64,000 nucleotides of DNA, from the NCBI GenBank assembly GCA_010909165.1, contig MU008167.1:908501-972500 (forward strand), read 5' to 3'. The notes below the pieces were generated by a model. The model had not been told where the DNA came from. It was given only the letters and a program-made list of their open reading frames with translations, and searched no databases. The translations under genes were made by a program, and so were the position numbers. This DNA comes from Anthoceros angustus. Lineage: Eukaryota > Streptophyta > Anthocerotopsida > Anthocerotales > Anthocerotaceae. Shown here piece after piece: positions 1-11,036 of the stretch (position 1 is the first letter of the stretch; every line of letters starts with the position of its first letter).

Positions 1-642
1 TTGCACAATTCACAAGCATCACCTCCTCTTCATCACACGTCTCCTCCGGGATCCACCTCCGGCATCCTTCTCTCGGCACCGCGCGGTGTTTGCACAATTC
101 ACAAGCATCACCTCCTAAGGTTCCTGGCCCCTGCAGCTGCCACGGTTTGGCCGCAGCCGCTCAAAAAATGCACTTGACGGCCGGGTCAGGCTTAACACAA
201 TCGGAGTTCACAACCAGAGTTCACAATCAGCGGGTCGGACTAACACAATTAGCTCAAAGTGTGTGCAGCTCACTTTGGTGCGATCCGGGCCTGCACAGAA
301 CGTGGATTAGCTATAAAAATACGACTGTCCGTGCCGGGGAAAACGAGGAACAAAGTGACAGGCCACCAAGGAGCCCCTTACTCAAACTCCATAGCTTCAA
401 AGAAACCATATGTTGGGTCTTTCAATCAGTTCCAACAAAGGTAGAGTGGTGTGGGCGGTGTAACGGAACCTCGAAATGCATTCGGTGTGCGACGGAGGAT
501 TGAACTCTGCAGCTAGCCCGGGCTTGTCAGACCGGTAACATCAACAATTGGCATGATGATGAGTGCCAACAAGACTTAAATTCTCTGGCAGCACCATTAA
601 AGGAGGGGCGAATCAGAGGTTTTAAGACTCGGGCTCGAAGTG
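1..642. other. No gene recognised
   Basis: Open frames here have no recognisable motif and no consistent coding look. The only structure seen is a 25-bp direct repeat (positions 3-27 and 91-115), both copies ending in CATCACCTCCT, which marks a small local duplication of about 88 bp. Confidence 0.5.
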
Positions 643-891
643 GATGGCCGAGGCCCAAGGACTCGAATGGCTGAGGCCCAAGGATGGCTTTGATAGATGG
701 CCGAGGCCCAAGGACTCGAATGGCCGAGGCCCAAGGATGGCTTTGATAGATGGCCGAGGCCCAAGGACTCGAATGGCCGAGGCCCAAGGATAGCTTCGAT
801 AGATGGTCAAGGCCCAAGGATGGCTTCGATAGATGGCCGAGGCCCAAGGATGGCTTCGATAGATGGTCGAGGCCCAAGGATGGCTTCCTTT
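643..891. repeat. Minisatellite, 53-bp then 30-bp units
   Basis: Three 53-bp units start at 643, 696 and 749, followed by three 30-bp units at 802, 832 and 862. All share the core GAGGCCCAAGGA. The 53-bp unit is a 30-bp unit plus a 23-bp half-unit, so the array shows a change of repeat period within one locus. Frames through it on both strands are open only because of the repeat. Confidence 0.9.
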
Positions 892-1792
892 TATAAGTAC
901 CAGTTCTAGAAGTAGGAACGCAGGTAGCATGCAGTAGCCATAGCAGCAATGCACCTTCAGTTCTCCATAGAAGCATTGCTCCATCAGCCCTTATTCTATT
1001 CATTCCCACTAGGTCTTTTACACATTAAAGGGGCACGATTCCCAAGCAATAGCCTTGAAAGCACCTAAGGGACAATATAGCTATGCTCCATACAATCCCT
1101 CTATCTGCCATCAAAATATCTCCGAGGAGCACTACGGTGCATGTGCTCAAGCTCATTGTCATATCATGCCATTTTCATGCCAATGGTTTCCCTCAAAGGG
1201 AAAGAAGCATTAAAGCTTTATTTGTAGGCTTGCGTGGGTCACCATCAAAACCTCATCACTCATATCACGACATCCAAGGAGGATTCGCGGCCATAACTCC
1301 GTATCTCAAGCGCATGACACTGGATCCTAAGCACCCTGTGGCCAACCTTTCTTCGAGAAATAGAAGAGCTGAGCCGCACGGTAGAGGAGAGGGGTCTCTT
1401 AGGTTCCTTTTGTGCAGTTCCATATGTGTACCAGTTTTGCCTACTAGAGATTTTAGAACGTAAAAGTGAACTCAATGTTGTAAATAGTAATAGTTTCTAA
1501 TTTTACAACGGAGTGTGTTATAAATGGCAATAGTTTCCGACTTAACAACGGAGCGTGTTGCAAATAGTAGTTTCAGAGTCGTCTCACACAAACTCACACT
1601 GTGCAGGTGGGTGGCAGTGCACAAGGCGGTGAGGGTGCAATGCATGCAAGATCTTGTCCAAGGTGGGAACATGCTTGCACACAAATACTGATATAAAGGC
1701 GGGTTCATGTTTGTATAAGTAGATCTTTACATACTGAGGCGTATGTGTTGAGCCTGTATGTCGATTGCCCTCGGGGTGTGTGAGAACCGGCT
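892..1792. other. No gene recognised; short TTACAACGG-bearing repeats
   Basis: No supported coding sequence. At about 1478-1582 there are three imperfect units of roughly 48 bp carrying GTTGTAAATAGTA and TTACAACGGAG. The same GTTGTAA/TTACAACG words recur in the terminal-repeat-like region at 6.3-7.1 kb, so this may be a degraded relative. Confidence 0.4.
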
Positions 1793-2095
1793 TGCCATCG
1801 GGGTGTGTGGCGTGGGGAGCTTGTGCGGCTAGTGTACTTGAGGGCCATGCGGCTTGCCATCGGGTATGTGAGGTGGGGAGCTTGTGTAGCTAGTGTAATT
1901 GAGGCCATGCGGCGCCATCGGGGTGTGTGAGGTGGGGAGCTTGTGTAGCTAGTGTAATTGAGGGCCATGGGGCCGCCGTGTGTGAGCCGGGCTTGCCATC
2001 GGGATGTGTGACGAGTGGGAGCTTGTGTGTAGTGTAATTGAGGCCATGCGCGCCATCGGGTGTGTGATGAGAGCTGTGTATTATAATTGAGAGTC
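1793..2095. repeat. Minisatellite, about 60-bp unit, five copies
   Basis: Five diverging units begin with GCCATCGGG at about 1793, 1857, 1914, 1996 and 2052. The shared core is GGGAGCTTGTGTAGCTAGTGT. Copies become shorter and more diverged toward the right end. Confidence 0.88.
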
Positions 2096-3035
2096 TATGT
2101 GTTTGAGAGAAGCGGAAGCCAACCATGCCTCTGCACATTTTAGAAGCGCGGGAAGGCCATGAAAAGTGCGGGAAGGCTTTGTAAAGCGCGGGAAGAAGAA
2201 GCACGAGCGGGAATTTGGACGTCCATCTATACACAAGGCCCGCTACACCTTGTTTGCTTAAGATTGTCTGACTTGGCTTTGCAGGGTAGCTTCAAAGGGT
2301 GAGATTGCCTGACTTTGCTTAGCAGGGTAGCAGTCACATGTTGAGTCAGCGCCCCTTCCCTCTCTCACGCGCCGAGATCTTGGTCGCGGGCAGAGCCTGC
2401 GTTATTGTGCACACAAGCTCTAACAACGGCACATGGTGTTTAGTTAGTGACTACACACAAGCTCGTGTTTAGTTAGAGCAATTCGACCTACAACACAATT
2501 AGGGCTTACGAAATTGAATTCCTTGGATCAAGAAGGTTTGTGTGCATCCCCAATCTCTTATGCTTGGTGCTTTTTAGGGCACGCACTTTCATGGGCAAAG
2601 GTTGCTAAGCGCCTTTCTACTAACCCCAACCACCTTGCAATGTAGATGGTGCACTACACGTGCAAGTCACGGTTGGGTTTGCATGTCATGCGAGCGATAA
2701 GGAAACAAGACTTTGGCCACTGGCATTAGTGGTGGGGGCGGCGGTGGATCCGTGGTGGAAGGATCGCCTCTAGCTCGGTGGTTGGGTTTAGTAGGCGAGC
2801 AAGCCAGGAGCTGCTCAAGCATCGGACAAGCCTACCACCTCGAAATGTGAGTTGTGCATCAAGCGGCTTTGCCGGCAGCCCGCTCACAGTTTGAATCACG
2901 CCCTTCAACTAGTTCTGCGAGCTCTAGGGTCGGTGATGATAATGAGCTCTAAGCGATGGCTTTTCTTTTCTCACTTGTGTGTGGTAGGAAAGCGAGCGAT
3001 CACCGCCCGTCGGTGGAGAACAAGCGACCTCCTCC
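2096..3035. other. No gene recognised
   Basis: A short triplet of GCGGGAAG words lies at about 2139-2195. The remainder has no supported frame, RNA gene or mobile-element signature that I could read. Confidence 0.4.
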
Positions 3036-3232
3036 GATGCGTGGAGGAGGAGCAGCCTCCTCGATGCGTGGAGGAGGAGCAGCCTCCTCGATGCGTGGAG
3101 GAGGAGCAGCCTCCCGATGCCGTGGAGGAGGAGGCGCCTCCTCCCATGGAGGAGGCCTCCGATGCGTGGAGGAGGAGGCAGCCTCCTAATGCCGTGGAGG
3201 CGACCGCCTCTCAAGTCACCACCACCTCCTCT
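3036..3232. repeat. Self-complementary minisatellite, 27-bp unit
   Basis: Units start with GATGCGTGGAGGAGG at 3036, 3063 and 3090, then degrade to about 3230. Each unit holds GGAGGAGG followed a few bases later by CCTCCTC, so each repeat can fold on itself as a hairpin and pair with its neighbours. One frame would read as a repeated acidic EEEQPP-type peptide, but I do not support it as a gene. Confidence 0.88.
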
Positions 3233-3665
3233 TAGGTCTTCGCGGATGAGAGAACAAGGGCCACCGTGGCTTATGTGCACAGGACCTTTTGAGAAAGATG
3301 ATAGCTGCGAAGAAGGCGTAAACCGCTTCCTCCCTTGTCCGTGACACGCGGCTCAAAACTTACCGGACCTTCAATCCGGACTCCCACTCCATGCCACCTC
3401 CACCACTCCTACTCCTAACCCTTCCGTCAATGTTGGTTCTCGGCGGTTTGAAGAAGTGCAGCCGATGATGGAGCAGCCAAGAAGTGGAAAATCCAGTGGA
3501 GGAGGGAGATGGCGGAGATCCGCCGCAATTGCCAAGGAGAAATCGAATTAAAGGGAGGCGCCCAAATGCACGCACGTCATTCCACAGTCGGACATTCATC
3601 CAGAATCGGTGTTCTTGGTTTTAGTTGAAAATGACTCCTTGCTTTTACTTTCATAAGCTTGTCTA
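3233..3665. other. No gene recognised
   Basis: Spacer between two minisatellites. Frames are short and without motifs. Confidence 0.4.
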
Positions 3666-4275
3666 GGCATGTGTGTGGCCTTGACTGCCCATGTTTCTCT
3701 TTTGGTCTCTCAAGCTGAGCATCAAGTGTGGCCTTGATGATGTTTCTCTTTTGGTCTCAAGCCTAAAGCCACAAGTGTGTGGCCTTGATGCCGTATTTTC
3801 TATTGGTCTGCTGCCTAAACATGCGGTGTGTGGCCTTGATGCCGTGTTCTTTTGGTCTCTCAAGCCTAAGCAGGCGGTGTGTGGCCTTGTTGCCCGTGTT
3901 TCTTTTGGTCTCTCAAGCGAGGTGTGTGGCCTTGTTGCCCGTGTTCTTTTGGTCTCTCAAGTCTAAATGGCGGTGTGTGGCCTTGGCGCCCATGTTTCTC
4001 TTTTGGTCTCGCAAGCCTAAAGCTGGTGTGTGGCCTTGGCCCATGTTTCTCCTTTGGTCTCTCAAGCCTAAGCAGGCGGTGTGTGGCCTTGTTGCCCGTG
4101 TTCATTTTGGTCTCTCAAGTCTAAATGGCGGTGTGTGTGTGCCCATGTTTCTCTTTTGGTCTCGCAAGCCTAAAGCTGGCGGTGTGTGGCCTTGACGCCC
4201 ATGTTTCTCCTTTGGTCTCTCAAGCCTAAGCAGGTGTGTGTTTCTCGTTTGTCATCCAAGCTAAACATGCGGTGT
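3666..4275. repeat. Minisatellite, about 50-bp unit, around twelve copies
   Basis: The repeated core is GTGTGTGGCCTTG, then GCCCGTGTTTC, TTTTGGTCTCTCAAGCC and TAAGCAGGCG. Units vary from about 40 to 60 bp through small internal losses. At 3879-4195 a higher-order pattern is visible, alternating units ending in TAAATGGCG, TAAAGCTG and TAAGCAGG. Confidence 0.9.
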
Positions 4276-4372
4276 GTGGCACCTTGGCTAACACAAGGAT
4301 GTACATGCCACATGCTGTCAGGCATGTTGTGCCCGCCAGGCCACATGCACACAGCATGTACAAGCATATTCG

Positions 4373-5646
4373 ATGTTTTCCTTCTCATGTGTCGTTGGAT
4401 TAAAGAAGATTCATACTTATGAAGTGCTCCAATTTCGGTTGAGGTGGGTAATGCGGCACTTCATGGATCCATTGATTGGCAACTTCTGGGGAGAGAAACT
4501 AGAGACACAAGCAATTGTGGAGGCAGCCATTCGAAGAGATGTTGGTGGGATTTGGAGCATGGCTCATGTGTGTGACCAAATGTTCAACACCATGTTGCGC
4601 AATTGGAAGAACAATCTTGCAAGATCAAGACAATTTCTTGAGGGTAATCATCCACCTAAGTATAAGCCTCGTGATATCTCGGTGACCGTGGGATCGCATT
4701 GTGGAGAATGAAAAGCCAAGGGGATGGAGATGTCTCGCACAAAAGCATAGCAATGTTGAGGAAGTTGAACTCGGATGCCCACCGTATGCCCACTTTGGTA
4801 ATGGTGGGTTTGTGAAGTTTACAAATCGGTTTTACCAACTCTTTGGTAGGCGTCCTCTGAGCAAGAGGCAGTGGCAAGAAGGCGGAAATTGGATAATAAA
4901 ACTTGAAACATATTGGACGGTGCCAATCTTCCTCATCCGGAGGCGTTTGGCTCCAACCCAGAATAGGTGCCAAACAATTGTGGCGGGACCTCAAGGATGC
5001 TGGTTACAAAGATGATGATTTGGATGGTAAGATTTTGATTTGATGTCTTTGCAAGTTTTGATTGTCCTATTTTAACTCTGTTTTTGGATTTGCCATAGGA
5101 GCCGAATATCGCATTGGAGCGCAAGCAAATGGATGTAATGACTGGTTTTTGGACAATTTGGTGCCTAGATTGAAGCCCGGGTTAAGTGAGGATCTTTCTC
5201 CTCTGTAGTTCTTATAGAAGATCTTTCAAGTCATTTGTTGTAACACACGGCTTCTTGGTAACATATTCGATTCTTGCGAGAATCGGGTGCCTCCCTCGGG
5301 TGGGAAGCCTTAACCTCCCAAGTGTGGTCGACCGGTGTGGAGCAAGCCACGATGAAGTACTTGTTGAAGTTGAACCACTCCATCTCGTGGAAGAGGTGGA
5401 AGAATTTGAAGAGGTTGAGGTATCCCTCTCTAAATGCAGGAAAAGTTTTTCAATCTCATGGCCTCTCATCGACGGGCGGGGCTTGAAGCTCAACGCCTTG
5501 TGAAGCTAGGTCGACTACGCCAAAGAGCTCAAGTCATCAAGGGTGAAGAGCATGAAGAGGAAGGAAATGAGGCTTCAACAGTCAATTTGAAGAGATCAAG
5601 GAGGCGAGGAATTCTAGTTTGGTGCTTTCTTTTAGTTGCTCCTTAG
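4373..5646 (+). pseudogene. Unrecognised gene-like stretch, frameshifted
   Basis: Composition changes to protein-like sequence here. Frames at 4373-4711, 4701-5015 and about 5100-5180 join through small shifts into one plausible polypeptide with segments such as MRHFMDPLIGNFWGEKLE, FGRRPLSKRQWQEG and CNDWFLDNLVPRLKPG. A basic C-terminal stretch follows at 5434-5646 (RRAGLEAQRLVKLGRLRQRA). I recognise no family. The setting, flanked by minisatellites with no transposase or splice signals that I could place, does not decide between a host gene remnant and an accessory gene of a DNA transposon. Confidence 0.3.
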
Positions 5647-5689
5647 AAACTCTTAGAAATTGATCACGTCTTGGCTTTTGTGGGAATGT

Positions 5690-6135
5690 GTGTGTGAGCT
5701 AGAATGTGAGCCTTGAGTGTGTGTGAGCACAGCAGTGTGAGTGTGTGTGTGTGTGTGTGAGTGTGAGCCTATGAGCTGTGAGCGGGCGAGCTTGTGAGCA
5801 CAGGAGCTTGTGAGGCGAGGCGAGCTTGTGAGAGCTTGTGAGCACAGGAGCTTGTGAGGAGCTGTGTGTGAGGCGTTGTGAGCTGTGAGCGGGCGAGCTT
5901 GTGAGAGCTTGAGGCGAGAGCTTGTGAGCTTGTGAGGCGAGCTTGTGTGAGCTGTGAGCGAGCCTATGAGCTGTGAGCGAGAGCCAGAGCTGTGAGCGAG
6001 AGCTGTGAGGCGAGCTTGTGAGCTGTGTGAGGCGAAACATGAGCTGTGAGGCGAGCTTGTGAGCTTGTGAGCTTGTGAGCTTGTGTGAGCGAGCCTATGA
6101 GCGTGAGCTGTGGCGCTGATTATGTGAGAGCCGTG
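5690..6135. repeat. GTGAGC-rich minisatellite with embedded (TG)n
   Basis: The block is built from 6-8-bp words GTGAGCTT, GTGAGCTG and GTGAGGCGA in changing order, with longer repeated phrases such as GAGCACAGGAGCTTGTGAGG. A (TG)n tract lies near 5741-5760. Long open frames on the minus strand (Ser/His/Thr-rich) are products of the repeat and are not called. Confidence 0.88.
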
Positions 6136-6365
6136 TGGGTTTGTGCGAGTTGTGTGGGCCGTTGTGAGTTTGTGTGAGTTGAATGTGTGGATTTGTGTGA
6201 GGATGTGTTCATTTTGGGGTTTAGAATCGCTTGCATTTGGTAGTAGCATTCCATTTCTCGTGTGTCCCACTAATGCACAACAAGGTCTGACATACAAAAT
6301 TTACAACAAAGGCGTTGTAAAACACTTGTTGTAAATATGCCCCATTTAAAGAAGCTGAAAATAGA

Positions 6366-6401
6366 TATTTGTGTTATATATATATATATATATATATATA
6401 T
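6366..6401. repeat. (TA)n microsatellite
   Basis: A run of alternating TA of about 34 bp lies inside the TTTACAACG-rich region. Confidence 0.9.
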
Positions 6402-6409
6402 AACTTAAA

Positions 6410-6775
6410 AGGCGTTGTAATTTAAATGTTGTAATTGCTTTTTCAATTGGGATGTTGTAGATGGTTTTGTAAAGCAGTTGTAAAGCGCGTTGTACCCACA
6501 GGGCGTCTCAAACTTAGATGTTGTAATTGCTTTTGCAATTGGGATGTAGATGGTTTTGTAAAGCAGTCGTTGTAAAGTGCGTTGTACCCACACCGAGACG
6601 TCTCAAACTTAGATGTTGTAATTCCTTTTGCAATTGGGATATTGTAGATGGTTTTATAAAACAGGTCGTTGTAAAGTACGTTGTACTCACACCGAGACGT
6701 CTCAAACTTAGATGTTGTAATTCCTTTGCAATTGAGATATTGTAAATGGTTTTGTAAAATAGGTCGTAAATAGGT
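6410..6775. repeat. Tandem array, 90-100-bp unit, four copies
   Basis: Units contain TGTTGTAATTGCTTTTGCAAT, ATGGTTTTGTAAAGCAG and GCGTTGTACCCACA followed by GACGTCTCAAACTTAG. The inner TTGCAATTG word and the GTTGTAA/TTACAAC words make the unit partly self-complementary. The array probably belongs to the subterminal region of the element at 6268-7098. Confidence 0.82.
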
Positions 6776-6971
6776 GACATGGCAAGGGGGCACCACGCCA
6801 TCACATGGTGATGTGGTGATGCGGGCCATGTCATCAAATCATGCCACGTCATGACCTGATGATGTGGCAATGAAGGGCCACGTGGCAACAACATGCCATG
6901 TCATCACTTGGTGAGGTGGCGGTGATGGGGCACCATATCACCACTTTAATGACATGGCGCTGGAACTGGCC
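6776..6971. repeat. Degenerate ATGTCATCA/GTGATG repeats
   Basis: The words CATGTCATCA, CCACGTCATGA and GTGATGTGG recur about every 20-30 bp in both orientations. No gene is seen. Confidence 0.55.
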
Positions 6972-8290
6972 ATGTCAGCAATTTTACAACGTCATGAAGC
7001 TCTAGGTTTACAACGGCGTTGTTGCGCCGTTTTACAACGCCGCGTTGTAACACCCGTTGTAAAACCCCTTGTAAAAACCCTCATATTCTCATAGTGGGGT
7101 GAGGAGGAACGCCCGCTCCGCCGCGGGCTAACTCACCTGCTGATCGTAGGGAGAGAGGAGGAGGAGCAGAGCACCAACAACAGGCCCGTAGTTATGTGGG
7201 GTTTATGAGAATCTCTTCTTCTTCCCGGTGTCTTGCTCCGAGACATGCAGATGAAGGGGGATAATCCCTAGAGTGAGGCTCCTAATGCAACTTCCTCGCC
7301 TCTTGCTCCATCCGGCGAAAATAGTTGATTTCCTGCTTCCTCTCATAAGCGCATGCAGGAACACCAGGAGGTTGTCCCCTAAGTGATCTACTTTGGTGAG
7401 CATGTTCCAGTAGACAATGATTTTGGCCATAGCTCTCACTCGTCGGTCCTTTAGATCCAACATCAACCACCCATTTGAGGACCTTTGGGCATCTGTCCTC
7501 AGGAGCACCAACTTTGTGGCCTCCAGCTTCTCCTTGCCCTTGAGGGGCTCTGGCACTACCCCGCCTACCTCCTCTACTGGGCGGTTGGATACTGCCCTGA
7601 GCGCCTCCACCGTCCAGCGTTGGGGGTCCTCCCGCAAGCTTTTAGAGCGCACGGTCTTGTTCGCAGCCGCTAGTAGCTTCCGGGCGTACTCCCGGATCCG
7701 GACCAGCGTCACGCTGTTGTAGGTCCATAGCGCTTGGAAAACATCCAGGTGCCACTCCTGCACGAGCTCGCCCGCCTCTTCCAGCCACGCCCGAAGTCTG
7801 GGTAGCACTTGGCGGTGATGTTTTTCTCCACCAATATCCAGGGCATGAGCGCTTCTCTTGATGTCTTCTTTGGCACCATCTTGCTGTGCTCTGCGACTTG
7901 CGGGGTGAAGGGTCTCCATGCTGTCACACGTCCTCCTTGTTGTGGCTCGGGTGGGTTCCAGAAGGGGCGGCACTGCTTGGTACGTTGACGCTCTCTAAAG
8001 GTGATGCTTGAAAGTCGAAAGAGCAAGCGCCAAAGAGCAAGGTGCCGGAGTGCAAGGGAGCGAGAAAACTGCCAAGATACAAAAACTGGGAGTCCCTTCC
8101 TCCTCCTAGCTGTGGCGCGGCAAGCGTAAGCGTTGTGCGGGAGCGCGTTCTTTGGCGGCGTTCTTTAAGCGATCGCCACCCAATGCATCTCGTACCGCAC
8201 CTTCACGCCCGCCTATACGGTACCTATTCCCGGGTCATGACTATCACTCTAAACTACCTATAACGGCTCCTGGCGAATGCAGCGACGCCC
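6972..8290. repeat. 1.3-kb tandem duplication, copy 1
   Basis: This block (1319 bp) is repeated directly as 8291-9540 (1250 bp). ATGTC occurs at the start of copy 1 (6972), at the junction (8291) and just after copy 2 (9541), so 5 bp of homology is shared by the two breakpoints. The copies differ mostly by small indels. Confidence 0.88.
7203..8026 (-). pseudogene. Unrecognised protein remnant, copy 1
   Basis: A minus-strand frame of 256 codons (7973 to 7203) and an overlapping frame (8026 to 7709) join near 7770 into one protein of about 270 residues. It is rich in charged and Leu residues and contains DVFQALWTYNSVTLVRIREY, KTVRSKSLREDPQRW and MAKIIVYWNMLTKVDHLGD. The likely start is the Met at 8026, where the text MLFRLSSITFRERQR reads smoothly. 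I do not recognise the family. It sits in a duplicated block beside a CACTA-like terminal repeat region, so an accessory protein of a DNA transposon is a fair guess, but a host gene fragment is equally possible. Confidence 0.35.
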
Positions 8291-9540
8291 ATGTCGCAAT
8301 TTTACAACGTCATGAAGCTCTAGGTTTACGGCGTTGTGCGGCTTACAACGCCGTAACACCCGTTGTAAAACCCTTGTAAAACCCTCATATTCTCAGTGGG
8401 GTGAGGCCGCTCCGCCTGGCTAACCCCCGATCGTAGGAGAGAGGAGGAGGAGCAGAGCACCAACAACAGGCCCGTAGTTATGTGGGGTTTATGAGAATCT
8501 CTTCTTCTTCCCGGTGTCTTGCTCCGAGACATGCAGGATGAAGGGGGATAATCCTAACGGAGGAGGTCGCTCCTAATGCAACTTCCTCGCCTCTTGCTCC
8601 ATCCGGGCGAAAATGATTCAGCCCCAGTCCGCCTGCTTCCCTCTCATAAGCGCATGCAGGAACACCAGGAGGTTGTCCCCTAAGTGATCTACTTTGGTGA
8701 GCATGTTCCAGTAGACAATGATTTTGGCCATAGCTCTCACTCGTCGGTCCTTTAGATCCAACATCAACCACCCATTTGAGGACCTTTGGGCATCCTGTCA
8801 GAGCACCAACTTTGTGGCCTCCAGCTTCTCCTTGCCCTTGAGGGGCTCGCACTACCGCCTACCTCCTCCTCTGGCGGTTGGATACTGCCGCGCCTCCACC
8901 GTCCGGCGTTGGGTCCTCCCGCAAGCTTTTAGAGCGCACGGTCTTGTTCGCAGCTAGTAGCTTAGGGCGTACTCCGGATCCGACCCGGCGTCCTTGTTGT
9001 AGGTCCATAGCGCTTGGAAAACATCCAGTGCCACTCCCGCGAAACTCGCCCGCCTCTTCCACGCCAAGGTAGCACTTGGCGGTGATGTTTTTCCACCAAT
9101 ATCCAGGCATGAGCGCTTCTCTTGATGTCTTCTTTGGCACCATCTTCGGCTCTGCGACTTGCGGGTGAAGGGTCTCCATGCTGTCACACGTCCTCCTTGT
9201 TGTGGCTCGGGTGGGTTCGAAAGTGCATCCTTTGCTTACGTTGGCGCTCTCTAAAGGTGATGCTTGAAAGTCGAAGAGCAAGCGCCAAAGAGCAAGGTGC
9301 CGGAGTGCAAGGGAGGCGCCAAGATACAAAAACTGGGAGTCCCTTCCTCCTCCTAGCTGTGGCGCGGCAAGCGTAAGCGTTGTGCGGGAGCGCGTTCTTT
9401 GGCGGCCAGGAACTGCCACCCAGCTGCATCTCGTACGCACCTTCACGCCCGCCGCCTTCTGGTACCTATTCCCGGGTCATGACTATCACTCTAAACTGCC
9501 TATAACGGCTCCTGGCAGGTCTGTGGCCCAGGCTGCTTAC
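8291..9540. repeat. 1.3-kb tandem duplication, copy 2
   Basis: Direct second copy of 6972-8290, about 70 bp shorter through dozens of small losses. Its minus-strand pseudogene is therefore more damaged than the one in copy 1. Confidence 0.88.
8478..9446 (-). pseudogene. Unrecognised protein remnant, copy 2
   Basis: Second copy of the 7203-8026 protein, carried by the tandem duplication. The frame is broken many times: the 8852-8478, 9187-8954 and 9446-8859 minus-strand pieces each hold fragments of the copy 1 sequence (for instance the piece equivalent to KTVRSKSLREDP). Losses of 2-12 bp relative to copy 1 account for most breaks. Confidence 0.4.
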
Positions 9541-9699
9541 ATGTCAGACTGGCCCCATGCCACCGTCCAAGTGTCAACCTTCCATAATTACGACCCACTC
9601 CTTCAAACTTGCCTTTCTCGTCTCCACAGGACCTCCGCCGGTCCTCCTCCGGTCTCCTCTTACGGTGGAGTTGTTATCACTTCAACGTAGCTGACCAAT

Positions 9700-11036
9700 T
9701 AGGCCTTATTATCCACGCTTATCCGGTATTTTAACACACAAATCCTCATAAAAAAAACAGAAACCCCTACGAACTGACTGGAAGGGAGGTCAAAGCATTC
9801 GTCCCTTGTCCACACTCACCGACTGTCAGCCAAGGGGTGAAAGAAGTTCGCGGAAGAAATTCACATTCGACTCAACCAGGAGGCTGAGCTCCGGGCACTC
9901 ACGGGGGACGACCGAGGCATTGCGGCTGGGAAACTACAACGGATTGTCAGGGAACTCGTTTGCGCTCATGCAACCAAACCACAGTACAAGACGGTCAAAT
10001 GGACAAACCTACCACCCTGGTTCAACAGGATGTGCATATTGAATAGGCGAGCCATTCAGTCCTTGATGAATAATGCCCCCGACAATCAGGAGCTGTTATT
10101 CGGGCAAGGAGGGACTATCGGCAGGCATGTCGGGTGTGGAAGCGGGCATTCACCCTAAGGCAAAACTACTATATGGCACGCAATCTGGCCAACAACCCTC
10201 CCCTATTATGGCAAATCCTACAAGACCGTAGGACTTTGAACCCCATTCGAGATCCGCATATCTGGTATATGTTTGGACAGGCCCTATACAAATCCCTGGA
10301 CCCAGTGCACCAACAGCACCTCCCACTTTTTGCATTTGATGGAGCCCCCACATTCACAGAAGAGTTAGTTGGATAGGCCACCCTGGGACTCAAAAACAAG
10401 AAAGCCGACCAAGAGGGACTAACAATTGAAATCTTCAAGGCGGCCAGCAATTCAGTTCTACCTGCCACCTTGGCCGACCTCTTCAACAGCATCCTCGCTG
10501 ACAGATCCCTTCTAGAAGCTTGGGGACACAACCTCTCCTCTACCATTCACAAGTCAAGAGACAAATTTGATACAAACAAGTATCAAACAATCATGGTAAA
10601 TGCCTTATACCACAAAATCTACAGCAAGGCTTGCGAGATCTTATTGCTCCAGCAGGATATTTTGACAACACCAGCCAGGCGGGATTCAGGAAAGGCTATG
10701 GATGCAATGATCACCTTCTCACCCTGACAACACTTATCCAGTTCCACATGCGAACTCGCAAGCGATTACACCTTTGTTTCAAGGACTTCTCAAAAGCCTT
10801 CAACAAAGTTCCGCGGGCACAATTATGGAAAGACCTAGCTGCTGCAGGGGTCACCACCACCCTCATAAGAGCCATACAGATAGCCTACCAGCATTGCTCA
10901 ATCCAGATACAGGCCGAAGGTGGAAAAACCCTACCATTCTCAAGCAATGTTGGGGTTCGGTAGGGCTGTCCACTCAGGCTGCACCTGTTATGCATATACA
11001 TGCATTGAAGACCTTGCAGGACACTGTCATGCCGTG
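9700..11036 (+). pseudogene. LINE reverse transcriptase, 5' half (interrupted)
   Basis: Non-LTR retrotransposon ORF2 fragment. A linker region (about 9848-10060) has the typical LPPWFNRM and RRAIQS pattern. The RT domain follows with KKADQEGLTIEIFK near 10400, LADLFNSILADRSLLEAWG, then QAGFRKGYGCNDHL near 10675 and the first catalytic region LCFKDFSKAFNKVPRAQLW at about 10773-10829. Here the first catalytic Asp of the usual D-F-SKAFD pattern is kept as KDFSKAFN. The canonical VRQGCPL motif is present as VR-stop-GCPL (amber codon 10961-10963). The frame continues to the insertion point at 11036 and resumes at 19846. Several stops and frameshifts show it is dead. Confidence 0.85.

Larger units (their letters stand above)
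6268..7098. mobile_element. Possible non-autonomous CACTA-like element
   Basis: The left edge reads CACTAATGC and the right edge reads CTCATAGTG, so each end can be read as starting CACTA on its own strand. Just inside both ends are many copies of GTTGTAAA/TTTACAACG in both orientations, a pattern like the subterminal repeats of plant CACTA elements. No transposase was found and no clean 3-bp target duplication was seen, so the boundaries are weak. It contains the (TA)n tract and the tandem array listed separately. Confidence 0.3.

Noticed and set aside
3691-4195. Cys/Leu/Val-rich plus-strand frames that look like membrane repeats
   Set aside because: Frames simply track the 50-bp minisatellite and shift with each small indel.
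5653-6297. A 214-codon minus-strand frame rich in His/Ser/Thr
   Set aside because: Product of the GTGAGC minisatellite; no domain and extreme composition.
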